Shown in pieces: positions 42,019-51,945 of a DNA stretch of 64,000 nt. Numbering within the stretch: position 1 is the stretch's first letter; each line of letters opens with the position of its first letter. Both the position numbers and the translations under genes were made by a program. Origin of the DNA: a virus; the IMG/VR virus record IMGVR_UViG_3300030099_006646, positions 1 through 64,000 of that record; one strand, 5' to 3'. A model generated the notes under the pieces. The model was not told the DNA's origin. It saw only the letters and a list, made by a program, of their open reading frames with translations, and did not search any database.

Positions 42019-45000
42019 GTGCCAATAAAAGATTTATTTAATGATATCAATAGAATAGGCACTACTACAACTTCTTCTGTACCGAGTCATGCTAAAGTTC
42101 AAGAAGAAATAGAATCCATATCCTATGCATATGAAGTTCAAAGAGATAAAGATAGATTCATACCTCATGTAGATTACTCTAAACCAGAAAATTTTGCTAA
42201 ATATGGATCTGCCGAAGAGTATTATAAAGTTGCCATCGAATCGATCTACAATTACTATCCTTATGATGGCTCCTTGAAAGAGAAAGAAGAATGGTATAAT
42301 AATGCCACTTACTTTGAGACTTTTATTTTTGATAAAGAATATCCAAGGACTAATGGATATGCACTACTATCAGCAGATGGATGGGGGACACAAGCGTCAA
42401 CGAACAGTGGCTACGGTCTTCCAAATGATCTAGAATACATCTCTTTCAAAAGTGGACCTAATAAGAAGAATATTTGGGACGAAGGGAAAAAAAGAGAAGA
42501 AAATCTAAAGTTTGCATTATCTGGCGGAGTAACCATAGAATTTTGGCTAAAGAAAGACGCTTACGCTACCGCCCTTACAAACAGAGAAGTTATTTTCGAT
42601 TTATGGAATAGCAAACACAGCAATGAGCATGATTATGGTCGTTTAAGAATTGAACTGTCTGGCACATCCCCAGGTCCAGTTTTTAGATTAACAGCTCTTT
42701 CAGGTGCAACGGGTTTCCACAATGCTCCCATCGGTACAACCGTAACGCCGTCTACTGTCGCAAGTTCCGAATGGTCTCATTATGCCTTTACTATACAAAA
42801 CACAGGCTCAACAATCGCCGTGGAAATGTACAGAAACGGCGCGTATGTCGAAACAGTGCTAACTGGTTCAGGAATTGATCATGTCACAGGTTCTATATAT
42901 GCCTATATTGGCGCAAATACAACACCACCTAAGTATACTTTAGCAGCTACAGGCTCAGGTAAGCTATCTGGCTCTATTGATGACTTTAGATACTGGAAAA
43001 CCAAAAGAAGCGCAAGAGACATTGGAAGATATTATATCTCACAGGTCGGCGGCGGCACGAACACAGATGATGCCAATGTAGATTTAGGATTATATTTCAA
43101 GTTTAATGAAGGTATATCGAACATAGCCAATATTGATAGCACTGTACTTGATTACTCTGGTCGTCTAAGTAATGGATCTTGGACCGGATACGACGCCCAT
43201 TCTAGAAATACTGGCTCTGCAATGGTTTCATCCGGCAAAGCAGATTTTGAGTTTAAAGATCCAATTATTTATAGTTCACATCCAGATGTAGTTGCTTTCA
43301 AAGAACTAAAAACAACACTAGGCGAGCGACACGATATACAAAACTTTTCTTCAATGTATAAGAGTATACCAGCTTGGATAGTTGAAGATGACGAAGAGTC
43401 AGGGCAAGAATTAAAAAAACTAACTCAAATAATGTCCAGTTATTTTGATGAACTACACAATCAAATTGAAAATCTACCATCTTTGAAAAACATACAATAC
43501 CCTTCAGGCAGTGTTTTAACTGGTAGTTTTAAGCCCTACCCATTCTCAAAAAGACTTTTAACCTCTCACGGACTCGATGTTCCTGAGTTGTTTGTTGATA
43601 CAAGCATTATTGAAAACTTTCTCTCTCGCGATGAAGAAAAGAAATTTGAAGATAAAATCTACAATACTAAAAATCTAATATATCAAAATATCTATAACAA
43701 TCTTTTGTTTATCCTAAAATCGAAAGGAACTGAAAAATCTATAAACAATCTTATTAGAGCGTTTGGTGCCAACGAAGATATCATTAATGTAAATGTTTAC
43801 GGCAAGGAAACTGACTATGAGTTTAGAAAAAATGTCAAGTATAAATCAATAAGAAAAAAGCTTATCGATTTTGACAAGCCGGATAGAAACTTAGCCACAA
43901 TATACAATTACAAATCAGGATCAGGCACTACTTCATATATTTCAGGTTCAGACCCAGGCGGTCTGTACGTGGCGAACACTGTAGAGGCAGAAATCGTATT
44001 TCCAAGAAAAGTAGAGGAAGGTATTGATGGGTATTATAGCTTTCCAAACCTAACTTCTTCTTTGTTCGGACAACACACCGCAGATACTTCTCTGCCTGAA
44101 AATAATCTAGGATGGAATGTGCTGGATCACGCCGGTTTCCAAGTTTATGCTGTTAGGAATAAACATAATTCAAAAGATGCTTATTTTGTCTTAACTGGCT
44201 CTCTTATCTCTCCTATGGTAACAAATGTTTACAAAGATGTATACGATGAGGAGAAGTGGAATTTTGCTGTTAGGATTAGACCTTCTTCTTCTTTTGGTAA
44301 TCTTGTATCAGATGGAGGTTCTCTTGGCTATAGAGTTGAGTTTTATGGAGTAAACCAGAGGCTTGGAAATATTGAAAATGAGTTTATCTTATCTTCATCC
44401 ATGTCAGTTGATAATGGTAAAAGCTTCTTAAGTTCTTCAAAGAGAGTATACGCGGGCGCTCATAGGACTAATTTTTCTGGAAGCTTATTAGACTTGACTG
44501 ATATAAAGCTATCTTATTTAAGATTCTGGATGGATGATATAAAAGATCACACTATTAAAGATCATGCGATTGGTATGTACTCATATGGTCCGAGTAACCC
44601 TTACAAAAATTCTGCTGTAACCGATACAAGCCTTGGGCAAGTAGAAATACCGGAACTTGAAACCTTAGCACTTAATTGGGATTTTAAAAATGTCTCATCT
44701 TCCGCAGATTCAAGTGGGATTATTTTTGTTGATGATTTTTCTTCTGGTTCTAGTGATTTAATTAATCGCTATGGCTGGATTGGAAATATTACAAAACAAC
44801 TTTATACTGCACGAGTTGATAAACTAAATGCCAATGAAAACAATGTTGGAATAACAGATTTTATTCTTACAACTCAAAACAGATTACCAGAAGAGTTTAT
44901 TAGCTCTGATATGATTTCAATTGGTGAAGACAGTGATCAGATCTTTACTAAAGATACAAGACCTGTTGATTACTTTTTCTCTATTGAAAACAGTATGTAT

Positions 45001-47430
45001 AGAGTTATCTCAGAGGAGATAATCAATATCTTTTCTTCTATAATCGATTTTAATAATCTTGTCGGAGAGCCGGTCAATAGATATAGAAAAGAATACAAAG
45101 ACTTAGGCAAACTTAGACAGCTTTTCTTTGAAAGAGTAGAAAACAAGCCAGATATTGAAAGATATTTAGATTACTTTAAACATGTTGATTCTTTTATCCA
45201 GGAGATGCTAGAACAACTCATCCCAGCTTCTTCTAATGTATCTGATTCGGTCTTAAACATGGTTGAAAGTCATGTCTTAGAAAGAAATAAATATGATCAT
45301 AAATTCCCAACACTTGAGAGCAAGCAACCAGACCCTATAACTACTATACAAGGTATAAATGAACTTCTCTACAACTGGAAGTTTGGTCACGCTCCAATAA
45401 CCAACAAGCAGGGTGATAACTGCACTTACTGGCATGAACTTGCTGAAAGAGCAGGTTCTGTTATTACGTCTGGAGATGCAACAGTAGATTCTCAAAGAGA
45501 GACAATAAAAACAGTTGTAAACACAGAAGTATCTGGCTCAACCTATGCGACAAGAAAGCTTGGAAAGAGTTATCGTTTTGCTACAAAACTATCTAACGAC
45601 ATTGAAGGCGGATCTAATATAAAATCGAATAACCTGTTTAACTTCCACAGACAAGCTATTAAGTTTAATAGCAGTCAGGACTTTATTAAGTTTCCTTTTT
45701 CAGAGATTCAGTCAAATAAAAACTGTGATGAAGATAGAACCCCAGAAGAACTTAGAAAAAGAAATGTAATATTAAAAGCAACTACAACTTCTAAAGGCGA
45801 AGCAATAGATGCGAATGATTATCAAGATGGAAAAGCCAACCTTCTTCTTCCTTTTACAATTTTCTCTTCTTCAGTAAACACGGGGTATCTTGGGTATTTA
45901 CAGACTGGCGCAAGTGCCTCTTTTGAAAACATGCATAGAGATGTTGTAGGTAGAAATAATCAAAGACCGTTACAAGGACCATTTACTGAAAAATATGTCG
46001 GTGGATTGCAATACAGGCACGCCCCCTTAAACTATTCTGCCTCTGCTGTGACAAACCCCGGCAGCACCGCAAGATCTTTAGATACTCCCTCTACAAGACC
46101 CGAGGGTTGGTATCTTAAAATTCCAATCACCGAGGGCTCTAGTTTAAGCCTCTTGAGCGAATCTTTTAGTGGAACTGACCCTGTGGGCTGGACTAATGTT
46201 GGAAGTACCGCTACAGGACCTTCTGGGTGGATTCTAACGCATTCTGGTCCAACCCCTTCGGCAGGAACTGGTCCAAACTCTGCTTTTGATGGAACTCATT
46301 ACGCTTATGCTGAGACATCGACACCAAACCACCCCGGCGCACTCTTTGGACTTGTGACTCCAAAACTTGATGCAGATGATGTTGCAGTTACTGACTTTAG
46401 TGCTTCTTTCTATTACCATATGCATGGTGTAAATGTTGGTAACTTAAAAGTTCAGCATTCTCAAGATCCTACGTTTGGCGGAGGTATCACTGATTTATCT
46501 GTTGTTTGGGATTTTGTAGGCGACCCTACAACTGCAAATACTTTTATTGCTGGGCAACAACAAGCTAACGCTAGTGATGCTTACATTAAAGCTCAAATAG
46601 ATTTATCATCTTACGCAGGAACAGAATTTTATCTCCGATTCCTCTACCAAGGTGGTATTACATATCTTTCTGATGTTGCTATTGATGCGATTGAGGTTTC
46701 TGGTACTGCTGCTGGATCTATGTTTAAGCTTTTGGACCCGGCTTACGACAGCTTCACTGCAATGCGTGCTGTTTATTACCGTGATGAGGTGGCAAAAAGA
46801 CCTCTAAATATTAGAAACATTAAGATGACATCATCTTCTCCCACTATTATTGGAAACTACTCTAACAATTATGAAGTTGTAAACACTTCAGGGCGTAATA
46901 TTAACAACATCTGGTTTGTACAAAACAGCGGCAATGTTGCGTCGATCACTGCCGAGTCAGTGTTTATTTCTTCGTCTTTTGATTACGCATTAGCTAATAG
47001 AGATACACTTCAAGATGGAAGCAGAAACAAAACCGTTATTGTGGAAAGGTTTTCTGCTCCTGGTGGCGCAGAAGTGATGAGTCGCGGCTTTTTAGATGTT
47101 GCTTCTGAAACTTACTCTGTATACAACTGCCTTAACTACAGGAATTCAACTGTACGAAATAACTTAAATCTTTGGAATAAACATCATAGTATATTTGGAG
47201 GGACAAGTAGTTTTGGAACACCTCAAACAACTGGTTCTTATCACAAGGTACAAAGAAACACAGGAAAGAGAATTGAATGGGAAGGCGGCGTAGCTTTAAC
47301 TGGATCTGAGTCCATAATGAACGTCATAACAGCTTCTTATTATGATAATGGCTTTATAACTCATCAAATACCGCAAACTGACTCTGCATATTCTTGGATT
47401 ACAGGCTCCATTATACAATCCGTAATTTAG
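42019..47430 (+). CDS. Giant tail protein with LamG-like and MAM-like domains (1803 residues)
   Basis: It begins with GTG. Residues about 145-375 form a LamG/concanavalin-like jelly roll (GVTIEFWLKKDAY, SSEWSHYAFTIQN, IAVEMYRNGAYVET, GSIDDFRYWKTKRSARDIG). Residues about 1380-1563 resemble a MAM domain: SESFSGTDPVGWTNVG opening, WILTHSGPTPSAGTGP, then FSASFYYHMHGVNVGNLKV, WDFVGDP, and closing YLSDVAIDAIEVSG. Both look like modules placed in a longer structural scaffold. Helical segments around 440-620 and 1000-1130 (FINI-like IINIFSSIIDFNNLVG) belong to the scaffold. It likely binds host-surface carbohydrate or protein. Confidence 0.72.
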   Translation: MPIKDLFNDINRIGTTTTSSVPSHAKVQEEIESISYAYEVQRDKDRFIPHVDYSKPENFAKYGSAEEYYKVAIESIYNYYPYDGSLKEKEEWYNNATYFETFIFDKEYPRTNGYALLSADGWGTQASTNSGYGLPNDLEYISFKSGPNKKNIWDEGKKREENLKFALSGGVTIEFWLKKDAYATALTNREVIFDLWNSKHSNEHDYGRLRIELSGTSPGPVFRLTALSGATGFHNAPIGTTVTPSTVASSEWSHYAFTIQNTGSTIAVEMYRNGAYVETVLTGSGIDHVTGSIYAYIGANTTPPKYTLAATGSGKLSGSIDDFRYWKTKRSARDIGRYYISQVGGGTNTDDANVDLGLYFKFNEGISNIANIDSTVLDYSGRLSNGSWTGYDAHSRNTGSAMVSSGKADFEFKDPIIYSSHPDVVAFKELKTTLGERHDIQNFSSMYKSIPAWIVEDDEESGQELKKLTQIMSSYFDELHNQIENLPSLKNIQYPSGSVLTGSFKPYPFSKRLLTSHGLDVPELFVDTSIIENFLSRDEEKKFEDKIYNTKNLIYQNIYNNLLFILKSKGTEKSINNLIRAFGANEDIINVNVYGKETDYEFRKNVKYKSIRKKLIDFDKPDRNLATIYNYKSGSGTTSYISGSDPGGLYVANTVEAEIVFPRKVEEGIDGYYSFPNLTSSLFGQHTADTSLPENNLGWNVLDHAGFQVYAVRNKHNSKDAYFVLTGSLISPMVTNVYKDVYDEEKWNFAVRIRPSSSFGNLVSDGGSLGYRVEFYGVNQRLGNIENEFILSSSMSVDNGKSFLSSSKRVYAGAHRTNFSGSLLDLTDIKLSYLRFWMDDIKDHTIKDHAIGMYSYGPSNPYKNSAVTDTSLGQVEIPELETLALNWDFKNVSSSADSSGIIFVDDFSSGSSDLINRYGWIGNITKQLYTARVDKLNANENNVGITDFILTTQNRLPEEFISSDMISIGEDSDQIFTKDTRPVDYFFSIENSMYRVISEEIINIFSSIIDFNNLVGEPVNRYRKEYKDLGKLRQLFFERVENKPDIERYLDYFKHVDSFIQEMLEQLIPASSNVSDSVLNMVESHVLERNKYDHKFPTLESKQPDPITTIQGINELLYNWKFGHAPITNKQGDNCTYWHELAERAGSVITSGDATVDSQRETIKTVVNTEVSGSTYATRKLGKSYRFATKLSNDIEGGSNIKSNNLFNFHRQAIKFNSSQDFIKFPFSEIQSNKNCDEDRTPEELRKRNVILKATTTSKGEAIDANDYQDGKANLLLPFTIFSSSVNTGYLGYLQTGASASFENMHRDVVGRNNQRPLQGPFTEKYVGGLQYRHAPLNYSASAVTNPGSTARSLDTPSTRPEGWYLKIPITEGSSLSLLSESFSGTDPVGWTNVGSTATGPSGWILTHSGPTPSAGTGPNSAFDGTHYAYAETSTPNHPGALFGLVTPKLDADDVAVTDFSASFYYHMHGVNVGNLKVQHSQDPTFGGGITDLSVVWDFVGDPTTANTFIAGQQQANASDAYIKAQIDLSSYAGTEFYLRFLYQGGITYLSDVAIDAIEVSGTAAGSMFKLLDPAYDSFTAMRAVYYRDEVAKRPLNIRNIKMTSSSPTIIGNYSNNYEVVNTSGRNINNIWFVQNSGNVASITAESVFISSSFDYALANRDTLQDGSRNKTVIVERFSAPGGAEVMSRGFLDVASETYSVYNCLNYRNSTVRNNLNLWNKHHSIFGGTSSFGTPQTTGSYHKVQRNTGKRIEWEGGVALTGSESIMNVITASYYDNGFITHQIPQTDSAYSWITGSIIQSVI

Positions 47431-47439
47431 TGAAAACAA

Positions 47440-47446
47440 CTATTTA
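47440..47446 (+). promoter_or_regulatory. CTATTTA element in a 14-base repeat, candidate late promoter core
   Basis: It is part of AAAACAACTATTTA (47433-47446), which is identical to 59269-59282. It fills the 24-base gap between two giant tail genes and ends 8 bases before the ATG, so any transcript leader would be extremely short. Confidence 0.4.
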
Positions 47447-47454
47447 GACATAAG

Positions 47455-50400
47455 ATGAACGACGAGAATTTAACATTTGTAAGTGCAAGTAACTTTGGAA
47501 GCTATATGGCTTCTTCGAGCGTCAACGCAACTGCACATAGAGTATGGGGCGCTACTTATGAAGATAAAGCAAACTCAGGATTTGTCCCAACTAATTTTGT
47601 AGGAATCAATGCAAATATCCAAGAGGCTGTCTCTTCTTCCTTTAATACTTTAGGATATCCTGCGTCTGTCCCTGTCATACTCCAAGCACAACAAGGGGCT
47701 GTAAGCTTTGTAAGCGGCAGTGATCAATATTTTGATGCAGGTAATCAAACAGCGTTTAGCTTTGGTAACGGCTCGCAAGATAGTGTTTTTTCTGTTAATT
47801 TTTGGATTAAGTGTGATGACCTTACAAGCGGAGCATATCAATACATTGCTGCTAAAAGTGAACAATCGCCGTCCAATTACGAATATGAGATTTATATTCA
47901 GAACTCACCAGCAGGAACTCTTAAGGTTAGATTATATGATGATAGCGCAGGAAGCTATATTCAGGCGTACACCACCAACAGCTTGAGCGCTTACGAAGGA
48001 GAGTTCTTCCATGTAACAATCACATATAACGCCAACGAGTCGGCATCAGGTATAAAAATTTATATTAATGGCGTATCAGTTAGTACTACCGGAGCCAGTT
48101 CGGGCACTTATACTGCAATGGAAGTCACCGACGCCAAATTAAATCTTGCAAGAGGGCGCGAAAACAATAGTAACGAATTCCAAGGCAAGCTGGCTAATTT
48201 TATGCTTTGGAGTAGAGAGTTGTCTGCGGACGATGCACTATCTCTATATAATAATGGATGCCCCACTCTGGCAAATAATGGTGTAGGTATATCTAATACC
48301 GGCTTGGTTGCCTGGTACAAGTTGGACGACTTAAGTGGTGCCGATAGCTCGGGCAATAACTATAATGGATCTTTTCCTAATAGCGCTACAGTAAGCAATA
48401 GAATGGTTTCTTTTGATTGTTATTCTCCACACACATCAAGCTATATTAATTCAGCGTTTATTCAACGAGCTGCGGACCCTAACAGTCCTTCTTATATTGA
48501 AGGTGGGCAAGTATTAAACGCCCTTATCCTCCACCGTCAAGGTCCTTATGGTTGGCCAAGTTGGAAACAAGTCCGCGTAGGAAACCACCCAGTAAATCGA
48601 GTTCACAGAAAAAACAATATATTCTCTTATGTTGAAAAAAGCTCTTTACAATCAACAGGTTATATATTTTCATATGGAACTCCCCCTTTCCCGTTTGTAT
48701 TCGCAGAAGATCCAGTTGGCTTTAATCTTACTGAATCTTGTGTATCTAGCAAACATAGACCAATACAGCACTCGTTTGTTGTAAAACAAAATGGCGAGCT
48801 AGTAAATTTAAATCTTAAGCATTCTTATGGAAATCTTGAAGAGCATTATACAAATGAGAAGATCAATATAAGGTTGAAGTTTAATGGAGATTTCCCAGAG
48901 CAGTTCACAAAAATCTATGATGATCTTAAAGAAATATACATCGATAAGAAATTTACTTATGATTTTGATGACGTTGCTCAGAACTTTGCCGAAGCCTTAA
49001 CCGAAGAAGAAGAAAAAGAAAACCCTTACGGAATGGATGTTCCTTTTAAAAAATGGGTCAACATGACTTATACCGAATGTGTATTTCCAAAGCAACAAAA
49101 CACTTTCCTTGCAAAAGCAAGAAAAAGAACCCAATATGCGGAAGTTTCAGGTTTAGGTTCAAATGGTTATGATAGAAGAGATTTTAGAACTTTCTGGAAA
49201 GATGATTTAAATGATAGAGCCATCCGTACAAATACTGTGTCTTTAAACTCTCAAGGCTTCCCAACAGCCTTTGTACAAAGCCTCTGGTCTTTAGATACGG
49301 GTGGTACAGAGCCATTTCACGCCGCCGTTCTTAACAAAAATAGCTCATCATTTGGAGAGCTTTTAGTTGCCAGAACACCCTTGAAAGGACCTGGCGGACC
49401 TATGGCTGCTGGAGGTTTTTACGACACAACTGCGTCTCTCTCTTTATACAGGTTTCAAGGCGGAGGAACTCCAACTCCACCCGATAGGTTTCTTTATGGC
49501 ATACCTTTATATGCCACTGATCAGATATCAGGAAAGAAACCTTTTTTCAACTCCTATGAAGATTTCGCGGAAGACATCAGAGGTATAGGCAAAGATTACT
49601 CTATCTTACCAGAGTTTCGTATTTCTGACCACATGGATTATTATGTAAGACAGAAAGAAGGAAATTTTTTGGCTAGAAACGATGCTTTTCTTTCTATGAT
49701 TGGGGGAAACATTACATCTAGCGCAGATCAAGAAGAGTCTACAACAGGAGGTAGGAATACTATTAATGTTCCATCGACCAGACCTCCAGGTATTGATGAA
49801 AATTTCTTTATTGAATACTCGCATTCTGATTTTCTCAAATATTTTCAAAAAGTTGCTGACGATCATCAAGAAGAAGGCGAAGTTAAAAGCTATACATTTT
49901 CAATGAAAGGAATAAAAAAGCTTCTTCCATATAAAGGATTTTATCCACATCAAAGAACACTCCAGCTAGGAACTATTTTGTCTCAATCGTATGGTTCTGT
50001 ATTATCTGGTTCACACGTAAGAGATGCCTCTATGGTTCCACCGCAAGCGACCGAGACAGCAATTTTAAATTCTTTTTTAAGACCGCTTGCAGCCCCTGGT
50101 ATAATGTTTAACTCTATTAAATCATCTTTGGCAGTTGATTATCCTGTTTTTACAGGTTCAGTAGGCATAACCGTCTCCACAGATAGTACTTTTTCTCTTA
50201 AATACATTAGCAGTGCCCCTAACTTCCGATTGCCATTCGAAACAATAATCCAGCCCGATACTTATATACCGACAGTAAAAAAAGCAGAACTAGATGCAGG
50301 CACTTTTATACAGAAATCTATCATTATGGACGAACCCATCGGCGGCGCAGGAACACTATTTTCTTTTGCAAAAACTGGACTAGGCGCTCCTTTATATTCT

Positions 50401-51945
50401 CTTGCGGCTAATAACTTTTTTGGTGAAATACCTAGATTTTTCTTAAAAGATGAAAAATTTACTGATTTCATATCTAAACCACAAGGGCAGTTTAAATCAG
50501 TTGAGGCAGGAAAATCTTATTACATGGATGTAGTTGTTAGAAAAACTAGTGATATGGTCTTGTCCGAGGGACAAGCCCTTCTTGGTGCCGGTGATTATAA
50601 TTTTAGCCAAACAAAAGGAGCTTATTATGGACCACCTTTGTCTTCTTCTGTAGCGGGCAACGTCGGCTCTAATGTCAGAGATCCAGCTTACGCACCTTAC
50701 ACTCCTCCATATTTTTATGAAGATTCTATAGCAAGAATTAAATACACTCCAACAACCTCTGGTCAACCGACACTAAGCGATATTCTATCAAATTCAGAAA
50801 TTAATACTGAGTATACAGGCTCTTCTGTTATACTTGGATTTAACGATATTGCATCAAAAGCAAAAATGACCATATCCGCTTCTGTTAATCTATTTGGAAG
50901 ATCTCGCTACAAAAAAGTTAACTACTCAACAAACATAGGTCCAGATGGCAATTACATACCCACTAGCATAGAAGACACAGACGCCTTTTCTTTCGACGCA
51001 TGGTCTATTGGAACGAAATTTGAATGTCCTGCTTTAAACTTTTCTGCTTCTACTGATTTCCATAGCGCATCTACAGGTAAAGGTTTATGGGCTGGATACG
51101 GGTCCTTACCAACCGGCTCCACAGGACTCTGGCTTGAGCTTAAAGAAAGCTTTGCATTTAGGAGTTCTGTCTCAGATGTTGATGCTACCTTGACAGGATC
51201 TTTAATAGACATTTGCGGCTTCCAAACAAATCAAAAGCGTATTGGAAGACCAGCCCATAAAAAAGTCATTTCTGAAGCTATTATTGCTATTCCGTTTACC
51301 TACGAAACACATAAACCAGGCAACGCAACAACCTTAAAGTACCCTGAGACCGATAAAAGATTCTTTAGGATACCAATAGGAACCTACAATCAAGCTTTAA
51401 AACAAAGCCAAGAGGGAGTACCTCCCGAAGAAGCGGTCCTTGGTGCTGGACAGACTTCTGCCGAATCTATTGTCAATATGATCAATAAGATGCAGAAATA
51501 TAACTTACCTCCTCAGTTTGATTTCCTTACATTCCCAGACCTTAAGCCTTTTGTTATGTATATTTTTGAGTTTGAGCATTCTTTAACCCAGCAAGACCTA
51601 ACAGATATCTGGCAAGGTTTGATGCCGGAAATATCCAGAACGGCTCAAGAAGATGAAGTTATTGTTTCTCATAAAGCAGGGCATACAGAGTTCTTTGGAG
51701 GAAAAAGATTACCAAACACAACTCGGTGGATGCTATTTAAAGTCAAGAGAAAGGCTGAAAAAAGCTACTTTGCAGTAACAGCAGATGCAGAAGACGATCA
51801 AAGGTTTAAGTTTAAGTTTGGCAACGAAGAAAAAGCCCCAGAATATAGTTATAACTGGCCATATGACTTTTTCTCACTTGTCGAATTGGCTAAAATGGAA
51901 GTAGATATAGAGTTTGGACCAAAAAAGAAGGCATTTGAAGACTAA
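47455..51945 (+). CDS. Large tail protein with LamG-like domain (1496 residues)
   Basis: Residues about 82-310 form a LamG-like jelly roll: VSFVSGSDQYFDAGN, FSVNFWIKCDD, GEFFHVTITYNANESASGIKIYINGVSV, GKLANFMLWSRELSADDALSLYNNG and GLVAWYKLDD. The domain interrupts a scaffold that reads NTLGYPAS before it and SFDCYSPHTSSYINSAF after it. The long remainder is a mixed alpha/beta structural region with a late segment PPQFDFLTFPDLKPFVMYIFEFEHSLTQQDL. The ribosome site is weak (ATAAG). The next gene starts directly after the stop. It is probably an outer tail protein contacting surface glycans; no enzymatic motif is seen. Confidence 0.7.
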   Translation: MNDENLTFVSASNFGSYMASSSVNATAHRVWGATYEDKANSGFVPTNFVGINANIQEAVSSSFNTLGYPASVPVILQAQQGAVSFVSGSDQYFDAGNQTAFSFGNGSQDSVFSVNFWIKCDDLTSGAYQYIAAKSEQSPSNYEYEIYIQNSPAGTLKVRLYDDSAGSYIQAYTTNSLSAYEGEFFHVTITYNANESASGIKIYINGVSVSTTGASSGTYTAMEVTDAKLNLARGRENNSNEFQGKLANFMLWSRELSADDALSLYNNGCPTLANNGVGISNTGLVAWYKLDDLSGADSSGNNYNGSFPNSATVSNRMVSFDCYSPHTSSYINSAFIQRAADPNSPSYIEGGQVLNALILHRQGPYGWPSWKQVRVGNHPVNRVHRKNNIFSYVEKSSLQSTGYIFSYGTPPFPFVFAEDPVGFNLTESCVSSKHRPIQHSFVVKQNGELVNLNLKHSYGNLEEHYTNEKINIRLKFNGDFPEQFTKIYDDLKEIYIDKKFTYDFDDVAQNFAEALTEEEEKENPYGMDVPFKKWVNMTYTECVFPKQQNTFLAKARKRTQYAEVSGLGSNGYDRRDFRTFWKDDLNDRAIRTNTVSLNSQGFPTAFVQSLWSLDTGGTEPFHAAVLNKNSSSFGELLVARTPLKGPGGPMAAGGFYDTTASLSLYRFQGGGTPTPPDRFLYGIPLYATDQISGKKPFFNSYEDFAEDIRGIGKDYSILPEFRISDHMDYYVRQKEGNFLARNDAFLSMIGGNITSSADQEESTTGGRNTINVPSTRPPGIDENFFIEYSHSDFLKYFQKVADDHQEEGEVKSYTFSMKGIKKLLPYKGFYPHQRTLQLGTILSQSYGSVLSGSHVRDASMVPPQATETAILNSFLRPLAAPGIMFNSIKSSLAVDYPVFTGSVGITVSTDSTFSLKYISSAPNFRLPFETIIQPDTYIPTVKKAELDAGTFIQKSIIMDEPIGGAGTLFSFAKTGLGAPLYSLAANNFFGEIPRFFLKDEKFTDFISKPQGQFKSVEAGKSYYMDVVVRKTSDMVLSEGQALLGAGDYNFSQTKGAYYGPPLSSSVAGNVGSNVRDPAYAPYTPPYFYEDSIARIKYTPTTSGQPTLSDILSNSEINTEYTGSSVILGFNDIASKAKMTISASVNLFGRSRYKKVNYSTNIGPDGNYIPTSIEDTDAFSFDAWSIGTKFECPALNFSASTDFHSASTGKGLWAGYGSLPTGSTGLWLELKESFAFRSSVSDVDATLTGSLIDICGFQTNQKRIGRPAHKKVISEAIIAIPFTYETHKPGNATTLKYPETDKRFFRIPIGTYNQALKQSQEGVPPEEAVLGAGQTSAESIVNMINKMQKYNLPPQFDFLTFPDLKPFVMYIFEFEHSLTQQDLTDIWQGLMPEISRTAQEDEVIVSHKAGHTEFFGGKRLPNTTRWMLFKVKRKAEKSYFAVTADAEDDQRFKFKFGNEEKAPEYSYNWPYDFFSLVELAKMEVDIEFGPKKKAFED

